A DNA stretch of 64,000 nt, from the NCBI RefSeq assembly GCF_963924675.1, contig NC_089221.1:91513835-91577834 (forward strand). Direction: 5' to 3'. The notes under the pieces were generated by a model. It had not been told where the DNA came from. It saw nothing but the letters and a program-made list of their open reading frames with translations, and searched no databases. The position numbers and the translations under genes were made by a program. This stretch comes from Phocoena phocoena. Taxonomy: Eukaryota > Chordata > Mammalia > Artiodactyla > Phocoenidae. Of this stretch, positions 35,516 through 48,308 are shown piece after piece (position 1 is the first letter of the stretch; each line of letters begins with the position of its first letter).

Positions 35516-36148
35516 CTAAATAAATATCACTTATTGATGTCCAACTGTCTGCCAGGTCCAATGCAACATTGATTGGGAATCAAAGATGAGTATTGCATAG
35601 TTCCATATATCAGGTGGCTTACTGACTGGCTGTTATCTTTATATGGGCATCTGGTTATCAAGCTGTCTTTTAGGGTTTATATTTAACTTTGGGGAATCAA
35701 GATGAATTGATAATATTCATGAGTAGTCAGATACTTTTGGTTCTCTAAGTATACTCTATGTCTACTTCCAAGGAACCTCTTAAAATTTAGCTTCTTTCAT
35801 TATACACATATTATTTATTCACTTTAATAAGGCTTTATCCATCAGGTACAGAGTCAAGCTTTTTACTGCTTATTATGAGATATACACATGAGAGTAAGAT
35901 GTTTACCCTGTCTCCAAGGAATATGAAATTTAGTAGGGAGAGATAAACTTTGTATTCTGATAAACATGAAATAAAGCTATATCTTATAAATTCCATTAAA
36001 AAGGCAGAACAAATAATAGAATGATCCAGAAAAGGGAGTAATCAGAGAGGAGATGAACAGGAAACACTCCATTAATAGATATGTTTGATCTTGGGTGTTT
36101 CTTTTAATATAACATACAATTTTTTGGGGGGAAGATGTTGGGGGTATG
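35516..36148. other. Intronic DNA, nothing recognised
   Basis: No gene was seen. The segment 35520-35610 (CACTTATTGATGTCCAACTG, CTGCCAGGTCCAATG) has the feel of an old LINE fragment but is not assignable. Confidence 0.35.
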
Positions 36149-36433
36149 AGTTTATTTATTTATTTATTTTTGCTCTGTTGGGTCTTCACTTCTGTACGAG
36201 GGCTTTCTCTAGTTGTGGCAAGCGGGGGCCACTCTTCATCGCGGTGCGCGGGCCTCTCACTTTCGCAGCCTCTCCTGTTGCGGAGCACAGGCTCCAGACG
36301 CGCAGGCTCAGTAGCTGTGGCTCATAGGCCTAGTTGCTCCGCGGCATGTGGGATCCTCCCAGACCAGGGCTCGAACCCGTGTCCCCTGCATTGGCAGGCA
36401 GATTCTCAACCACTGCGCCACCAGGGAAGCCCC
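36149..36433 (-). mobile_element. CHR SINE, long form
   Basis: Minus-strand start GGGGCTTCCCTGGTGGCGCA at 36433. The tail reads as (TTTA)n on the + strand at 36151-36170. Long form with the CTTTCTCTAGTTGTGGCAAG segment. The target duplication is not clear. ATCTTGGGT occurs both after the SINE and ~60 bases before it, which leaves the left boundary uncertain. Confidence 0.9.
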
Positions 36434-39400
36434 ATCTTGGGTTTTAATGATCACTATGATTTCGACAGATGAAGGAAATGACAAGGTTTTCAGATGAGCA
36501 GCAGCATCAACATGAAGCTTTGGAATAGACCTCTATGCGGGAAGGCTTTGAAATGTCTCTGGTAGGTGGTGGGAGCCCCTGGAGATTTCTTAGCCAGAGT
36601 GCCACTAGCACAACTGTGTAAATTAGACATCTTTTAGCAGGATGGATTGGAGTGAAGACAAACTGGAGGCAGGAATACCAACCGATTAGCAATCTTTTGT
36701 GATATGACAGTCCAGAGATGATGGAATAATGGTTTGGTAGGAGTCTTCCTAAAGAAATATATTCAGGACACACACACACGCGCACGGAGACAAATTGTGT
36801 ACTCACAAGGAACTTTTCCCTTTATACATTTATCCTGAATTGGAGTTATTCCATTCTTCAAACCTAAGTTTTTTTACCTTTATACTTATGAACTATCTCT
36901 TCCTGTAGGTTATATCAGGAATAGATTTTTGGGTCCATTTTACTATTCTCATGTATTTAAAAGCATGTTTAGTATCTCTATGTATGCTCAAAATGTTTCA
37001 CACTTTTGGCAGAGTTGAAACATCCATACTTGAGTTTGGTCTTTATTTTTTATGAATTACTGTCTTGCTATTTATCAGGCTTTCTCAGCAAATTGGCTTA
37101 TTTGGCCTAATTTTCTCTATAAATCTTTCACTCCTTCCTCTTCCCCCCACCCAACACACACGTGTCACACACACGATTGAATCATACTTGTCTCAGAGAT
37201 GTTTTCCCATACAAATCACATGTCTAGCACTGTGACATTTTGTTTGTATATCACATTCATATATTTTAGTTGAGCCATATACCAGCGTACCACAGCCCCA
37301 GCTAAGGGTGTCAAAGTGCTAAATCCATTGGATGTGTTTCAATTCTTAATCTTATTTGAATTCTTAGAATATTTGATGCTGATGACCACTCTGTCCTTGA
37401 AACATTTTTTTCCATCAGTTTCCATGATATAACATCCTCTATGTTTTTTTTTTCTCTTTGCCTCTTAGTCTCTTTCTTCTCTAGTGGAATATTCTCTACT
37501 TGTCCATTAAATATTGACACTTCCCAAAGCCTAGTTCCCCTTCTCTTCTAGTTCTGAAATACTGGTGCAGTTGTTAGCTTCATTCCCACATCTTTGGCCA
37601 GTAGGATGCTCTTCAGGTTGGCTCCTAAATCCTTTATAAATGACCGTACTAGTCTCTGATAGCTTCCTTGCTATCTACTTTGTTGAGATATTCTGGGCTC
37701 TCCTTATACCTTCCCTACCCTAGACCGGGGATCAGCCATTTCTCCAAAAAGTCCTGGTTTTCTTTAGCGGTAAATGTGTTTCAAGACTGTAATTTGGGCC
37801 CAGTGGTGCTCGTTGAGACAGGATTTGCTATTGTTTCTAGGCTTTTTCATTATATATACATAAATTAACATTAATACTTATGATTCAGGTTTAGGACTAT
37901 GTGGTTTTCTTTCTTCCACGTTGAGAATCTTGGTTCTGAAGGATACAGGGGGTGATAGAATTAGAATATCCCACATTACAAACACAATATCCGCAGAATA
38001 ACAGTTTTAACACTATCGCCACCAGTATGATTTATATATTGCTTTTGATTTAGAAAATGTTAGCAAGAATACTAATGACTATGTTGTGCACATATTCTAA
38101 TTGATTTAGAAAGTTACAGACCACAGTATCATTTATTTGTTTGCATAACAAATAGTACTGATTAATAGGAATGATTTTTCCTCAGTATTCCCTTCTCTAT
38201 ACTTGAGGTTGTCAGTGGATTCCAAGAGAACCCTAGTGGGAATTACACACTCAAGAAGTAGAGTGGTATCATTAGGCCCAGTATATTTCACTGTGAGGAG
38301 CCACCTCGTAGAGGCTAGAGGTCGGCCCTCTACAGTTCATTATTTTCACTCCTCTTCTAGTAAAGGGAACTTCCACACTCATGAAATTATTAGGTCCATT
38401 AGGGATCAGCAATTCTCCTTTTATATGCTTTTCTTCCAGTGAACATAGTACTGATTTTTTGTTTCCTGCTAAGGTATATTTTAATGGCCAATTCCTTGAA
38501 AGCTATTTTGAGAGGATCTTAATTGTTGTTCACATAAAGATGGAGGTGTGTTTGTAATAGATCTAGGACAGAAAAGGAGTTTAATGGATTCATTTTGGAA
38601 TAACACATATAAGTGTTCATCCTTTAGGAGAAAAAGGGAAGCTGAAACAGATTTCAACAGGAATAATGGGAAGGCTGGAATTTTCACACCAGCAGGGTCC
38701 CTTGGGTTACCAGCCCATGAATGACCCCCACTCAGTTTTTTTGAGACTCAATATTTTTAGAGCAGCTTTAGGTTCAAAGCAAGATTAAGAGGAAGGTACA
38801 GAGGTTTACCATATGTGCTCCACTCAGTTTTACTGTGTAAACTATTACTTTGTGCAAGGAAATCTTAACATTTGCAGGAAATTAATGAGGAAAAAAGTAA
38901 GGTCTTTTGAGCTTTTGTGCAGCAGGTTTTGGGGCAGCTAAACTCTAATTTAACTCTGAAAATATTAAGTATGAAGGAAATAGGAATGATAGTGGAAATC
39001 ATACTGTATACCTTTATGGGGTGATTTAATAGCTGAGAAGGCCGATGTGTGATGTGTGGCATGTCAAGGATAATTTCTTTCTGCTCCTATTTTAATGAGA
39101 CATCACTCACAAAGCATTCCTTTCTAGCTGCTTCTAAACCTGAAAGGTATTAAAAATAGAGAAATGACATGTAGAACAGGAAAAATCAAATTAAGGAAAC
39201 ATGGGGATTCATTTAAAAGGAAAAATTATAGAAGCTAAATATATACAGCTTGAATTATATCCGTTTCAGAAAGGATATTATATACAAATAATGATAAGCA
39301 GCAAAGGAAAACTCTAAAAGCAGGGAAGATTGATTTGATGATGTAGAGGCATATGATATATGATCAGAAGAAATAAGATGAAATTAAGGTATGGGAAATT

Positions 39401-42124
39401 TAGTTTACAGTATTTTAATATGTACCAATAATGATAACTTGAAAGAATTACTTTTCAATGTTTGTGTACGTTGAAACTGTAAATTTGCACACTCTATGCA
39501 TATTTGCCAAGGAAACGGAGGTACTTAATGTCCTGTTTGTGAGCTGATTTGCCTTGAGTAGTGGGGTTTGTGAAGGGTTTGACTGGGGAGAATGGAAAAG
39601 ATAAACCTTAAACTTGACAATTTATTGTATCATATTATCTTCTGACTTAAGTAACCTATTTTGGACAGCTCAGTCTTTTTCAAGTGAATATTCAGTCTCT
39701 TACATATTTCTTCCTTTCCTTCTTTTCTTCTCCAAAGTGGCCTCTGGTTGTATGAGGGAACGGGGCTTACATGATATCTTAGTGGGACTAATGGGAGTCA
39801 CATAACCAATCCATATCCTTTGGACCTTCCTGGGTCCTTGCTGTGCAGGGACTGATTTGGTTCACTTTCGAGACCCGTGGCTGCTGAAGTCTGTCTGCAT
39901 GACTTACAACATGGGTACCACATGAGCACTTACAGCTGATGCCCCTGGTCCAAATTCTTTTTCCTTCCTCACAAAGTCCCTGCACGCTGTGTTATTTAGT
40001 CCCACTCCAACCCTATTAGCACCTCCTCATCTTCTCCTGGATTCCCTGCATGCCCTAATAGAGAGCATGGGGGTCTTGGAGCTCTAACTCAGCTCACCCA
40101 TTGAGCCACTTTCAGCTACTTGCGCTCTGCTATATGTCATACAATGCTGGGTGTGGGCATGTGAAGCACTTCCTCAGACAGCATGCATGGAAGTGTGCCA
40201 CTAGCCAGACTTTGCAGTGTTTTAGAGCTACCTATACCTACCTAAAAGTTTACGTAATGCTCTGCCCTTCCCAGAGTGGGAAAGTAAAGGACCTGTGCAT
40301 CTGCCTTTCAGTCCTGCCAGTATCTCTCCTCTGCTCCCACAGTCCAGTAGGCTATATCTGGCAGCCTTTCATTCCGTCCTCCAACCTTACAGCGGCTTCC
40401 TGTGCAATACCCTTCTCCATCCCAAGGAAGAGTTTCCCCCTCCCCTTCCATTTTGTTATAATGTCAGAGTATCTGCTGGAAAACATGATTTCCTGGGAAG
40501 AGAAATGAAAACACATATAGGCAATATGTTTTAAATGTTAACCTTGTTACAGTGATAAAAACAATATCAGATGTAGGTTCTGGTGTAAATGGTTGTGTAA
40601 AGCTCGTTTCTCCTTAGGCTCTCACTGTCCCATCCACTACCTTTTCTCCTTCCTGTCCTTCTCTTCACTGTCACTCTCCCTCGTACACTGAACAGCTAAG
40701 TGCTTAGATCACATTTGCTTTCTCCCTCTGGTGACCGCCATCACTCTGGCCTCTGGATTCCTCATCCTCTTTGTCCTTAGTGACCTTTACCTAATTACAG
40801 AATGGCTCCACACCTGAAAGTATTAATTCCTGCATCCCAATCTTGGACTGCAGCCTCTCTTCTCTGCTTTCTTACATGATTACTGTTAAAATACTCTTTC
40901 TTCTTCAGCCTTTGGCTCCTCAGTTCCCTTTTTGCCTATCAGCTTCCCCTTGTCCCCTTTTTTCTCATTTCTCTTAAATTCCATGAACCACTCCTTCATA
41001 CCGTCTTGAAAGAATCCTCAATTCCTCATCATTCTTCATTTTATCAGTCTGGCAAAACCTCAGTTTGCATCAATTTAGTTGTCCAGTTTCTCCAACCTGC
41101 AGCCTGGATTTCTGAGTACCAAGCAGAGTGCTTAGCATATAGTAATTACCTAGTATTTACTGAATGAAAAAAAGTCTGTGGAATACATATGGGGTAGTAT
41201 TTAAGACCATGGAATTTGGATGAGACATAGGTACCACATTTTAAACCGAAGGACCTTGGGCATGTTAATAAACATCTCTGCATTTCGACTTCTTCACCGT
41301 TAAGATAAAGATAAAATAGTGTCTATGATACGTGAGGAATTAAGAGGTGCAGTGAGGTTAAGTCACTTGACAAGGGACTGGCGCAAGGAGCCCTTTAAGG
41401 CATGTTAACCATTGTGTAGTTGTTGAAGCAGAATGGATCAGTTACACTTGCACCATGGTTTATTTGAGTTTCTCTGCCACATTGCTTCAGTAGACCAAAT
41501 AGCTATGATTGGACTGGCTAGTGAGAGGAGAGGAGCAAGGAGCTGGAAGTTAGATAGATGTGAGATCATAGCAAGCAGTAGGTGGGAGTATCTCTCAGTG
41601 GTTAGTAAAATGATGTAGTATTTCAATTACAGTGTTTTTTGCCCAGTGCCTATTTTTTTGTATATTGTTACTATACAAACAAATTCGTAGAAAAGCAGAA
41701 TCATCCTAATTTTTGACAAGATTACATCTTAGATTGTGATTGGGCTTTTAGTTCGTCCTTGCTTCATTCTTTTCCGCTCTCTCAATCATCAGTCTACCCT
41801 CTCGTGTTTAGTTCCCAAGTTTTCTTACCAGGACACTAGTTCTCTAAATGTGCCATAAAAGTTCATATATGCTCTGTATTTGAAGCTTTAGCAAAGAAAC
41901 AGAACAAAATGGACACTATCATCCACATACCATTGGTTTCCTTACTGCTTAATTAATGGAACATTCTCTCTCTCCCCCTATTCTTCAGTGGTCTTTTTAG
42001 ATATACTGAGAAGTCTTCTCTGAGTGTCTCTCAACCCATAAACCCATAGAGGGAATAGGGTATGTCTTTTTCTGCCCTGTGGTCATAGTCCTAATTATTG
42101 TGTCTAGCCCCAAGACAGTCCTAG

Positions 42125-42125
<1 letters not shown>
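36434..42125. other. Intronic DNA with scattered L2 and MIR pieces
   Basis: About 37360-37560 looks like L2 sense sequence, as does 40615-41170, which ends AGTGCTTAGCATATAGTAA and TATTTACTGAATGAA. About 41205-41400 is a sense MIR (GGACCTTGGGCATGTTAATA, CATTTCGACTTCTTCACCG). The remainder, including 38040-40600, shows no recognisable gene. A 135-codon frame at 40101-40508 has no domain I know. Confidence 0.4.

Positions 42126-42164
<39 letters not shown>
42126..42164. repeat. (TG)n microsatellite
   Basis: About 19 uninterrupted TG units, likely variable in length between individuals. Alternating purine-pyrimidine tracts of this kind can adopt Z-DNA. Confidence 0.95.
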
Positions 42165-42166
<2 letters not shown>

Positions 42167-42489
42167 ATGGTTATTGAGTGAAGTTAAAAGATGGGTAATT
42201 TACCATAAAGGTCAGATATCCTGAGAGATGTGGTGAGAATTTTTGTTCCAATTTATGATTTCTGGATTTCTTTGCTTTATTTCTGCTAAAGAGATCTCTT
42301 CATGACCACTATTGCTTTCTTTCTTCCATTCTCTCTTCTTTCTTTCCTTCCAGTCTTCATCTATGTTATGGTATAGGGAAGGGAACCAATGTATAGATGC
42401 CATTAGTGGTGTTAAGTATTTTCATATATATTAGGTAATCACTTAATGTATTGTGATTCCCACAAAAAATTGTGATTACCATAATAATA

Positions 42490-42625
42490 ACTCAAGAGGT
42501 AGATTTTTATCTCCTCCATTTGTAGGTGAGAAAACTGAAGTAAAGAGAAGTTAAATAAATTTCCTAAGGACATACAGCTGTTAAGTGGCAGGAATCTAGA
42601 TGTGAATCTAGATTTGAACAATATG
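42490..42625 (-). repeat. MIR SINE fragment, antisense
   Basis: Antisense MIR order: TTTTATCTCCTCCATTTGTA, GGTGAGAAAACTGAAGTAAA, GGACATACAGCTGTTAAGTG. Confidence 0.7.
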
Positions 42626-42969
42626 TTTTGGGACCATAATCATGAGAGACTACAGCTTACTTAAATTCACATAAAACTTAACACTTGACTTAACATATTC
42701 ATGTCATGCACTATGCCAATGATTGCAAATTAGAAATTAGGTAATGTTACAGATTTCAGTGTTTGTAATTAAGATAATTAATTACTTGGAAATGTTGTAA
42801 ATAAAATGATTCACGTATTTCCACAAAGTTGCAAAATGTCTGAGTGCCAGTTTGAAGGAATTAAACTCTTTAGTGGGAAATGTGGCTGTGGTAGAAAGGG
42901 AGTCATGGGTATCTCTACAGAGTTTACAGAAGACTTTTAAAAAGAGGCCATTGTTTTAAAAAGGTTTTG

Positions 42970-43014
42970 TTTTTTTTTTAACATCTTTATTGGGGTATAA
43001 TTGCTTTACAATGG
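42970..43014 (-). mobile_element. Minimal L1 insertion (3' end only, ~45 bp)
   Basis: A poly(T) run followed by AACATCTTTATTGGGGTATA and ATTGCTTTACAATGG is the antisense 3' terminus of a cetartiodactyl L1. The target duplication TTTAAAAAGGTTTTG is perfect at 42955-42969 and 43015-43029. The whole insertion is only about 45 bases. Confidence 0.9.
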
Positions 43015-43072
43015 TTTAAAAAGGTTTTGAGTCATTTATCTGTATATCTTTGTCTCTATGCACAGTGTTTAT

Positions 43073-43391
43073 TTTATTTTAAAAAATTAATTAATTTATT
43101 TTTGGCTGCGTTGGGTTTTTGTTGCTGCATGTGGGTTTTCTTTAGTTGCGGCGAGCGGGAGCTACTCTTTCTTGCAGTGCGTGGGCTTCTCATTGTGGTG
43201 GCTTCTCTTGTTGCGGAGCATGGGCTCTAGGCATGTGGGTTTCAGTAGTTGTGGCTCGCTGGCTCTAGAGCAGAGGCTCAGTAGTTGTGGCGCACGGGCT
43301 TAGTTGTTCTGCGGCATGTGGGATCTTCCTGGACCAGGGCTCGAACCCGTGTCCCCTGCAATGGCAGACAGATCCTTATTCACTGCGTCAA
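43073..43391 (-). mobile_element. CHR SINE, long form, 5' end trimmed
   Basis: Antisense long form with TTTGGCTGCGTTGGGTTTTT and GGACCAGGGCTCGAACCCGT. It ends at CACTGCGTCAA, so the usual first ~15 bases (CTTCCCTGGTGG) are missing. Duplications GCACAGTGTTTAT lie at 43060-43072 and 43392-43404, so the trimming happened at or before insertion. Confidence 0.93.
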
Positions 43392-43404
43392 GCACAGTGT
43401 TTAT

Positions 43405-44060
43405 GAAATAGTTGGCAATAAGAAAATTAAGTTTCTAGGGCCTTCCACACCTAATCGTTAGATTGTATACATCACTTTTCCTCACTCTGATACATTCAGG
43501 TATGATTTAGGGGACCATGGTTTCAACTTAATCATCAGTATGCATCTAAAGGATTATCTTTCCATGAAGGTACACAAGTACCAGGTCTATTTCTGTGCTT
43601 CCCTGACTCAGGAATCTTTGGAAAGAGGTGCCTCATTGTGACTCATCTTTCTATAAGCCTACAAACTTTTGTCATGTTGGACACATTGTTGTGTAAATAA
43701 ATTATATGACTGTAATCTTTGCACCAATCATCACTCATGATTTTCATTATAGTTTCTCTTTCTTCAGTTCATATTTCTTACTACTCCTGCTGATGGCATA
43801 ACACCTTTCATAGGATACACACACACGCATACACACACATGTATACACACACACAAATGAAAGTCAGAATTTTCCAGAAAAAGTTAGTTTTTATGAGTAA
43901 TTGGCATACTCATACATGTACTCATGTACATGAGTATAATCTTACTTGTAAGATTTCAAAGAGCTCATCTGGAGAAGAGTATAGCAACAATACCCATTCT
44001 TTCAGGATACAAAGTTTGCTGAATGGTTAACGATGATCATTATTTTTCTTCATCTAATTT
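43405..44060. other. Intronic DNA with a (CA)n tract
   Basis: An interrupted CA repeat lies at 43816-43857. No gene was recognised. Confidence 0.45.
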
Positions 44061-44068
44061 TTTTAAAC

Positions 44069-44165
44069 ATCTTTATTGGAGTATAATTGCTTTACAATGG
44101 TGTGTTAGTCTGCTTTATAACAAAGTGAATCAGCAACACATATACATATATCCCCATATCTCCCC
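44069..44165 (-). mobile_element. L1 3' end, antisense
   Basis: AACATCTTTATTGGAGTATA, ATTGCTTTACAATGGTGTG and ATAACAAAGTGAATCAGC form the antisense 3' terminus of a cetartiodactyl L1, severely 5'-truncated. Target duplications were not resolved. Confidence 0.8.
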
Positions 44166-44535
44166 CCCTTGTTTAATTTAGCAAGTAATACATATATTCT
44201 TTCTCATCATAAAGAAATTAAAAATATATGGATAGATTTACTAAAATCCCTGTTGACTGCTTTCCCCATTCTAGAGCTGTCCCCAGTGTTTCCTCTTTGG
44301 AATGTATCCTTCCAGCTTTTAAAAAAATGTGTCCATATATACATACATACACATGCACACACACAGAGGACATTTTAGCTTTGTCTTGTGTGTGTGTATG
44401 GTTTTAATATAAAAGGTGTTACAGGCATGTATTATTCTACAACTTGTTTGTTACAACCGTGTGTCTCGCAGACTCTGTACCAGGACATATATTTTAATAG
44501 CTGCATGCTATTCAGTCAACTTAAAATAAAATCCT
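44166..44535 (-). repeat. Possible older L1 remnant
   Basis: The texture resembles antisense old L1 3' sequence (TAATAGCTGCATGCTATTCA), but the match is weak. Confidence 0.3.
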
Positions 44536-44539
44536 ATAT

Positions 44540-44796
44540 CCTTACCTAATGGGATCCATGGAGTATGGCCACCCCATCTCATTATCTTCCTTGCTGCCTC
44601 CTTTCCAGCCACACTGGCTATGCCTTAATGTTTCTGGAGCATACTGAACATAATCCCTTTCATGTCTCCCACTTGAAAAGCTCCAATCCTAGATATTTTT
44701 CTTCATTCCTTTACTTCATTCAAGTCTCCACTCAAACATGCCTCATCAGAAACTCTCTGCTGTTCTTCTCCATCTCCTGCAACCTCCCATTCAGCT

Positions 44797-44834
<38 letters not shown>

Positions 44835-45050
44835 TTATGTCATCTGTCTATCTCCTCTTAACCTTTTTTTTTCTTCCTAACACCTATCATTACCTGGCAT
44901 GTAATAGATTTATTTCTTCATTGTCTGTCTTCCTCCACTAGAATGTAGAACTTACTTTCAGAGTTCACTGATATATCCCCAAGACCTACTATAGTAGCTG
45001 GCCCATAATTGGTGTTCAACAAATATTTGTGAATAAATGACTAGTATGGA
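44540..45050 (+). repeat. L2 LINE 3' region with (CT)n
   Basis: L2 landmarks: CTCCACTCAAACATGCCTCA, CACTAGAATGTAGAACTTAC, CCAAGACCTACTATAGTAGC, TGGTGTTCAACAAATATTTG. A CT microsatellite lies inside it at about 44796-44834. Confidence 0.7.
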
Positions 45051-45059
45051 AGTTTGTTT

Positions 45060-48000
45060 ATACTTCAATTTTATTGAAGTATAGTTGATTTGATTTGCTA
45101 CTATTTTTATTTAGAATTTTTACTACATGTTTGTAAATAAGATTGACTTTTGTTTTCATATTGTCCTGTCTGGCTTTGGTATAGGAGTTATTTTAGCATT
45201 ATAAAATGATTACAATAGCTTTTTCACTTTTTCCATAGCACAGAACAGTTGTTATAAGCTGGAAATTATCTTTCTCCTCAAAGGAGTATGGAAATTCACT
45301 CATTAAACTATTTTAACAACTAACTTTTTAAGGGTAGATATGTTCCATCTCTTCTGGTTTTTTTTGAACTCTTTAATGTCTCTGAATTATTTTATGCCAA
45401 TTTTGATAATGTTTTCCTAAAGAGATTATTTTCCTAGATATTCAGATTTATTGTGTAAAACTTCTCATAGTGTTCTTCTATCATATTTTATAAATCTCGC
45501 AACTACTTTTAATGTTCCCTTTTTTATTTCTTATTTCCTTTCCCTCCCTTCTTTTTTAAAATTGACTTGCCAAACCATCTGGATTTTATGTAAATACTTC
45601 TATTTTTAAGTATTTTTGGCAACTAATTTGATTTTTTAAAAAAAAACTGAATTGTCCAGGCAAAGCACTGGTACTGGCCAAGCTTGAACTGATAATGATT
45701 GAATATTATAGTCTCGCTTTCTTTCTAGTGGGAAAGCCTTCATTTTTAACAAAGATTTAAACTCATATTTTACTTCAATGACCAGAGTTATTCAGTAGCT
45801 ATAGTCTCCCCAGATAAGACCAGAATCTAAGGAAACTTTAATTTTTTTCTTTCTTCCTTTCCTTGACACTTCTCATGTTGGTTGCACCTGGGATTTAGAT
45901 TACAAATTATTATTGCAATTAAAAAATTTATAATTTACACTTGTTTGCACTTAATCCTACATTTTACTGTTTTCTTTGCTCACCACTACTTCCATGTTCC
46001 ATTTTTCTCTCATATTTATTTTTCATTTTACTGTAGTATCTCCTGTAGTAATTCTTTTAGACAGTGTCTGAGAGTGATAACCTTTGAGTTTCTCATACTT
46101 GAAAATGTCCTTATTTTGCTTTCACATATGAATTATATAGCTTAGGAGCATCAAATTTTGTTCAAAGTAGTATATCTCATAACTTTAAAGATATGTTTCC
46201 ACTGTCCTCTCGTATCAGATATTACTGAGAATTTTGTTTAAACCTAATATTAATTTTGTTTTCTTCAGTGTTTATACTGGAAGCTTAGGTGGTTTTTTTT
46301 TCCCTTTATTCTTAGTGTTCCCAGACTACCTGTGATCTGTGTCCTCTGTACTCTCTCATCTCTTTGATTGTGAGGGCTAATGTCTTTATTTAGATTTGAG
46401 AAATGCTCAGTTATAACTTATTGAAGCATTTCCTCTATTTGGCTGTATGTATTCTGTTTCAGGAACTACTATTATATAAATGTTTGAAGATTCATATCCA
46501 TCCTTGAGGTCTCTATGTTTTTCTTTCAAGCTCTCATTTTCTTTTCCTTTTTTGTTGCATTCTGGTATACTTTCTTTGCTCAATTTTCCAGCTCACTTCC
46601 TCACTCTTTTTAAATGGAATTTATATGCTTTAAAATGTACAGATCCCAAGTGCTTAATACTAATACTTAAAACTAATTAAGATATAGAACAATTACATGA
46701 TTCCCAAAGGTCTTTCTGGGCCCCTTTACAGGCAATCCCCACCCTCCACTGGAGACAACCATTATTTTGATAGTTCTATCACCATAAGTTACTTTTGCCC
46801 ACTTTTGAACTTTATATGAATGAAATTAGTGTGTACTCTTTTGCATCTGGTTTCTTTCACTCAATATGTCTGAGATTTTTTTCATGGTGTTGTCTGTCTC
46901 AACAGTTTTTTCCTTTGTGAGAAGTATGTCATTATATGAATATATTACAATTTGTTTGTCCAGACTTTTATTGATGAGCATTTCGACTATTTTTTTTTTT
47001 TTTTCGGTACGCGGGCCTCTCACTGCTGCGGCCTCTCCCGCCGCGGAGCACAGGCTCCGGATGCGCAGGCCCAGCAGCCACGGCCCACGGGCCCAGGCGC
47101 TCCGCGGCATGTGGGATCTTCCCGGACTGGGGCACGATCCCGCGTCCCCTGCATCAGCAGGCGGACTCCCAACCACTGAGCCACCAGGGAAGCCCTGGAC
47201 TATTTTTTAAAAAGCTACTATGAACAGTCTTGTACAAGTATTTTATGGACATATGCACTTATTTCTGTTGAACCTATCCACTCTTCAGTTACATCTCTTT
47301 TGTTTCTTAGCCTATCTATTCAGTTTTTAATTTAAAAAATAATGTTTTCATTTCTAAGATCTCATTGGTTTTCTGTGTCTGATATCCATGGAGGGTGATT
47401 TGTTCTATTAAATGTGTTACTTCTTTTTGTTCTATTTTCTCTTCTATGGACTGGGTTATTTTCATGTGTCCTATTTGGGCCTCTCTTTCATATGGTAATC
47501 CCATGTTGTGTTTTCACCTTTGTCTGTGAGTTTAAGACCTGTTTACAGCATCTTATGCTTCCCTACCCATGACTGTGAAAAAGTGGCAGAAGATGCTTGG
47601 AGATGAGGTATCCCATTTCTGGGCTGTTGGGGGCTGTCTCTGGGGACTCTGCCTGGACATGCCTGCTCAAGTTACCCTGGAGTTGGACACCCCTAGTTTC
47701 TCCTTCGGGGTGTAAGTAAGCCCTGGGTGTTATGTAGAGGCAGGTTTGGCTATGGAGAGGCATGTGATTGGTGATGCAGCCAAACACCCTTAGCCCCTGG
47801 GCCACCTCCACTTCTCTAATTGACAGTATACCTGTTCCCACCACCCCCAAGTTTATTGCTGTCTTGGGGCTGTCCTCCATCTTTTTTGTAGCAGTCTGAA
47901 TTTTGTAATTTAAATATTTCTTTCTCACTTAGGTCATGTTTTGTTTTCCACCAGCTTTGTGAATTTTTTGTTTTTCACATATATTTCTGACATTTGTATG

Positions 48001-48060
48001 GATTTGGAGCAGGATAGGAGGTTTCAATAAGTTCTTATTCTGACATCTTGATCCCATCCC
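45060..48060 (-). repeat. Old L1 mosaic, antisense, split by a SINE
   Basis: Several antisense L1-like segments occur in sequence: TTTATTGAAGTATAGTTGAT (45072), TGGCTTTGGTATAGGAGTTA (45173), TTTCTTTCACTCAATATGTC (46852), AAGCTACTATGAACAGTCTT (47211). The copies are diverged and without long open frames. Individual boundaries and the number of separate elements cannot be resolved by eye. The part 47330-48060 is the least certain. Confidence 0.45.
46996..47197 (-). mobile_element. CHR SINE, short form, nested in L1
   Basis: The minus-strand start GGGCTTCCCTGGTGGCTCAG has one change in box A. The tail reads as a T-run on the + strand. Duplications GACTATTTTTT lie at 46985-46995 and 47198-47208. 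CpGs are well preserved (CCGCCGCGG near 47040), which suggests a fairly young copy. Confidence 0.93.
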
Positions 48061-48203
48061 TTCCTTAATGAAGGGTCAGATGATAGTAATAACTTCTCTA
48101 TCATAAACATAGCTAAATATTAGAGATGTTAAGACAGAAGACTCTTTACTGAAACTTTGTTAAAAATATGATTTTGGGGAAGGAAATCTAAAAAAGAGGG
48201 GAT

Positions 48204-48308
48204 ATAGATATACGTATAACTGATTCACTTTGCTGTACAGCAGAAACTAATACAACATTGTAAAGCAACTATACTCCAATACAAATTAATAAAAAAGAAA
48301 AAAAAAGA
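48204..48308 (+). mobile_element. L1 3' end, sense
   Basis: TATAACTGATTCACTTTGCT, GTACAGCAGAAACTAATACA, CATTGTAAAGCAACTATACT and CCAATACAAATTAATAAAAAAG, then an A-rich tail. Severely 5'-truncated. The target duplication is unclear. Confidence 0.85.

Noticed and set aside
40101..40508. 135-codon open frame
   Set aside because: No domain or similarity recognised. The region borders L2-like sequence and the frame is likely chance.
46826..47210. Open frames of 114-116 codons
   Set aside because: They run through a CHR SINE, whose GC-rich body lacks stops in several frames. The same applies to frames at 10.1, 15.0, 16.6, 23.2, 27.6, 30.6, 35.0 and 36.2 kb.
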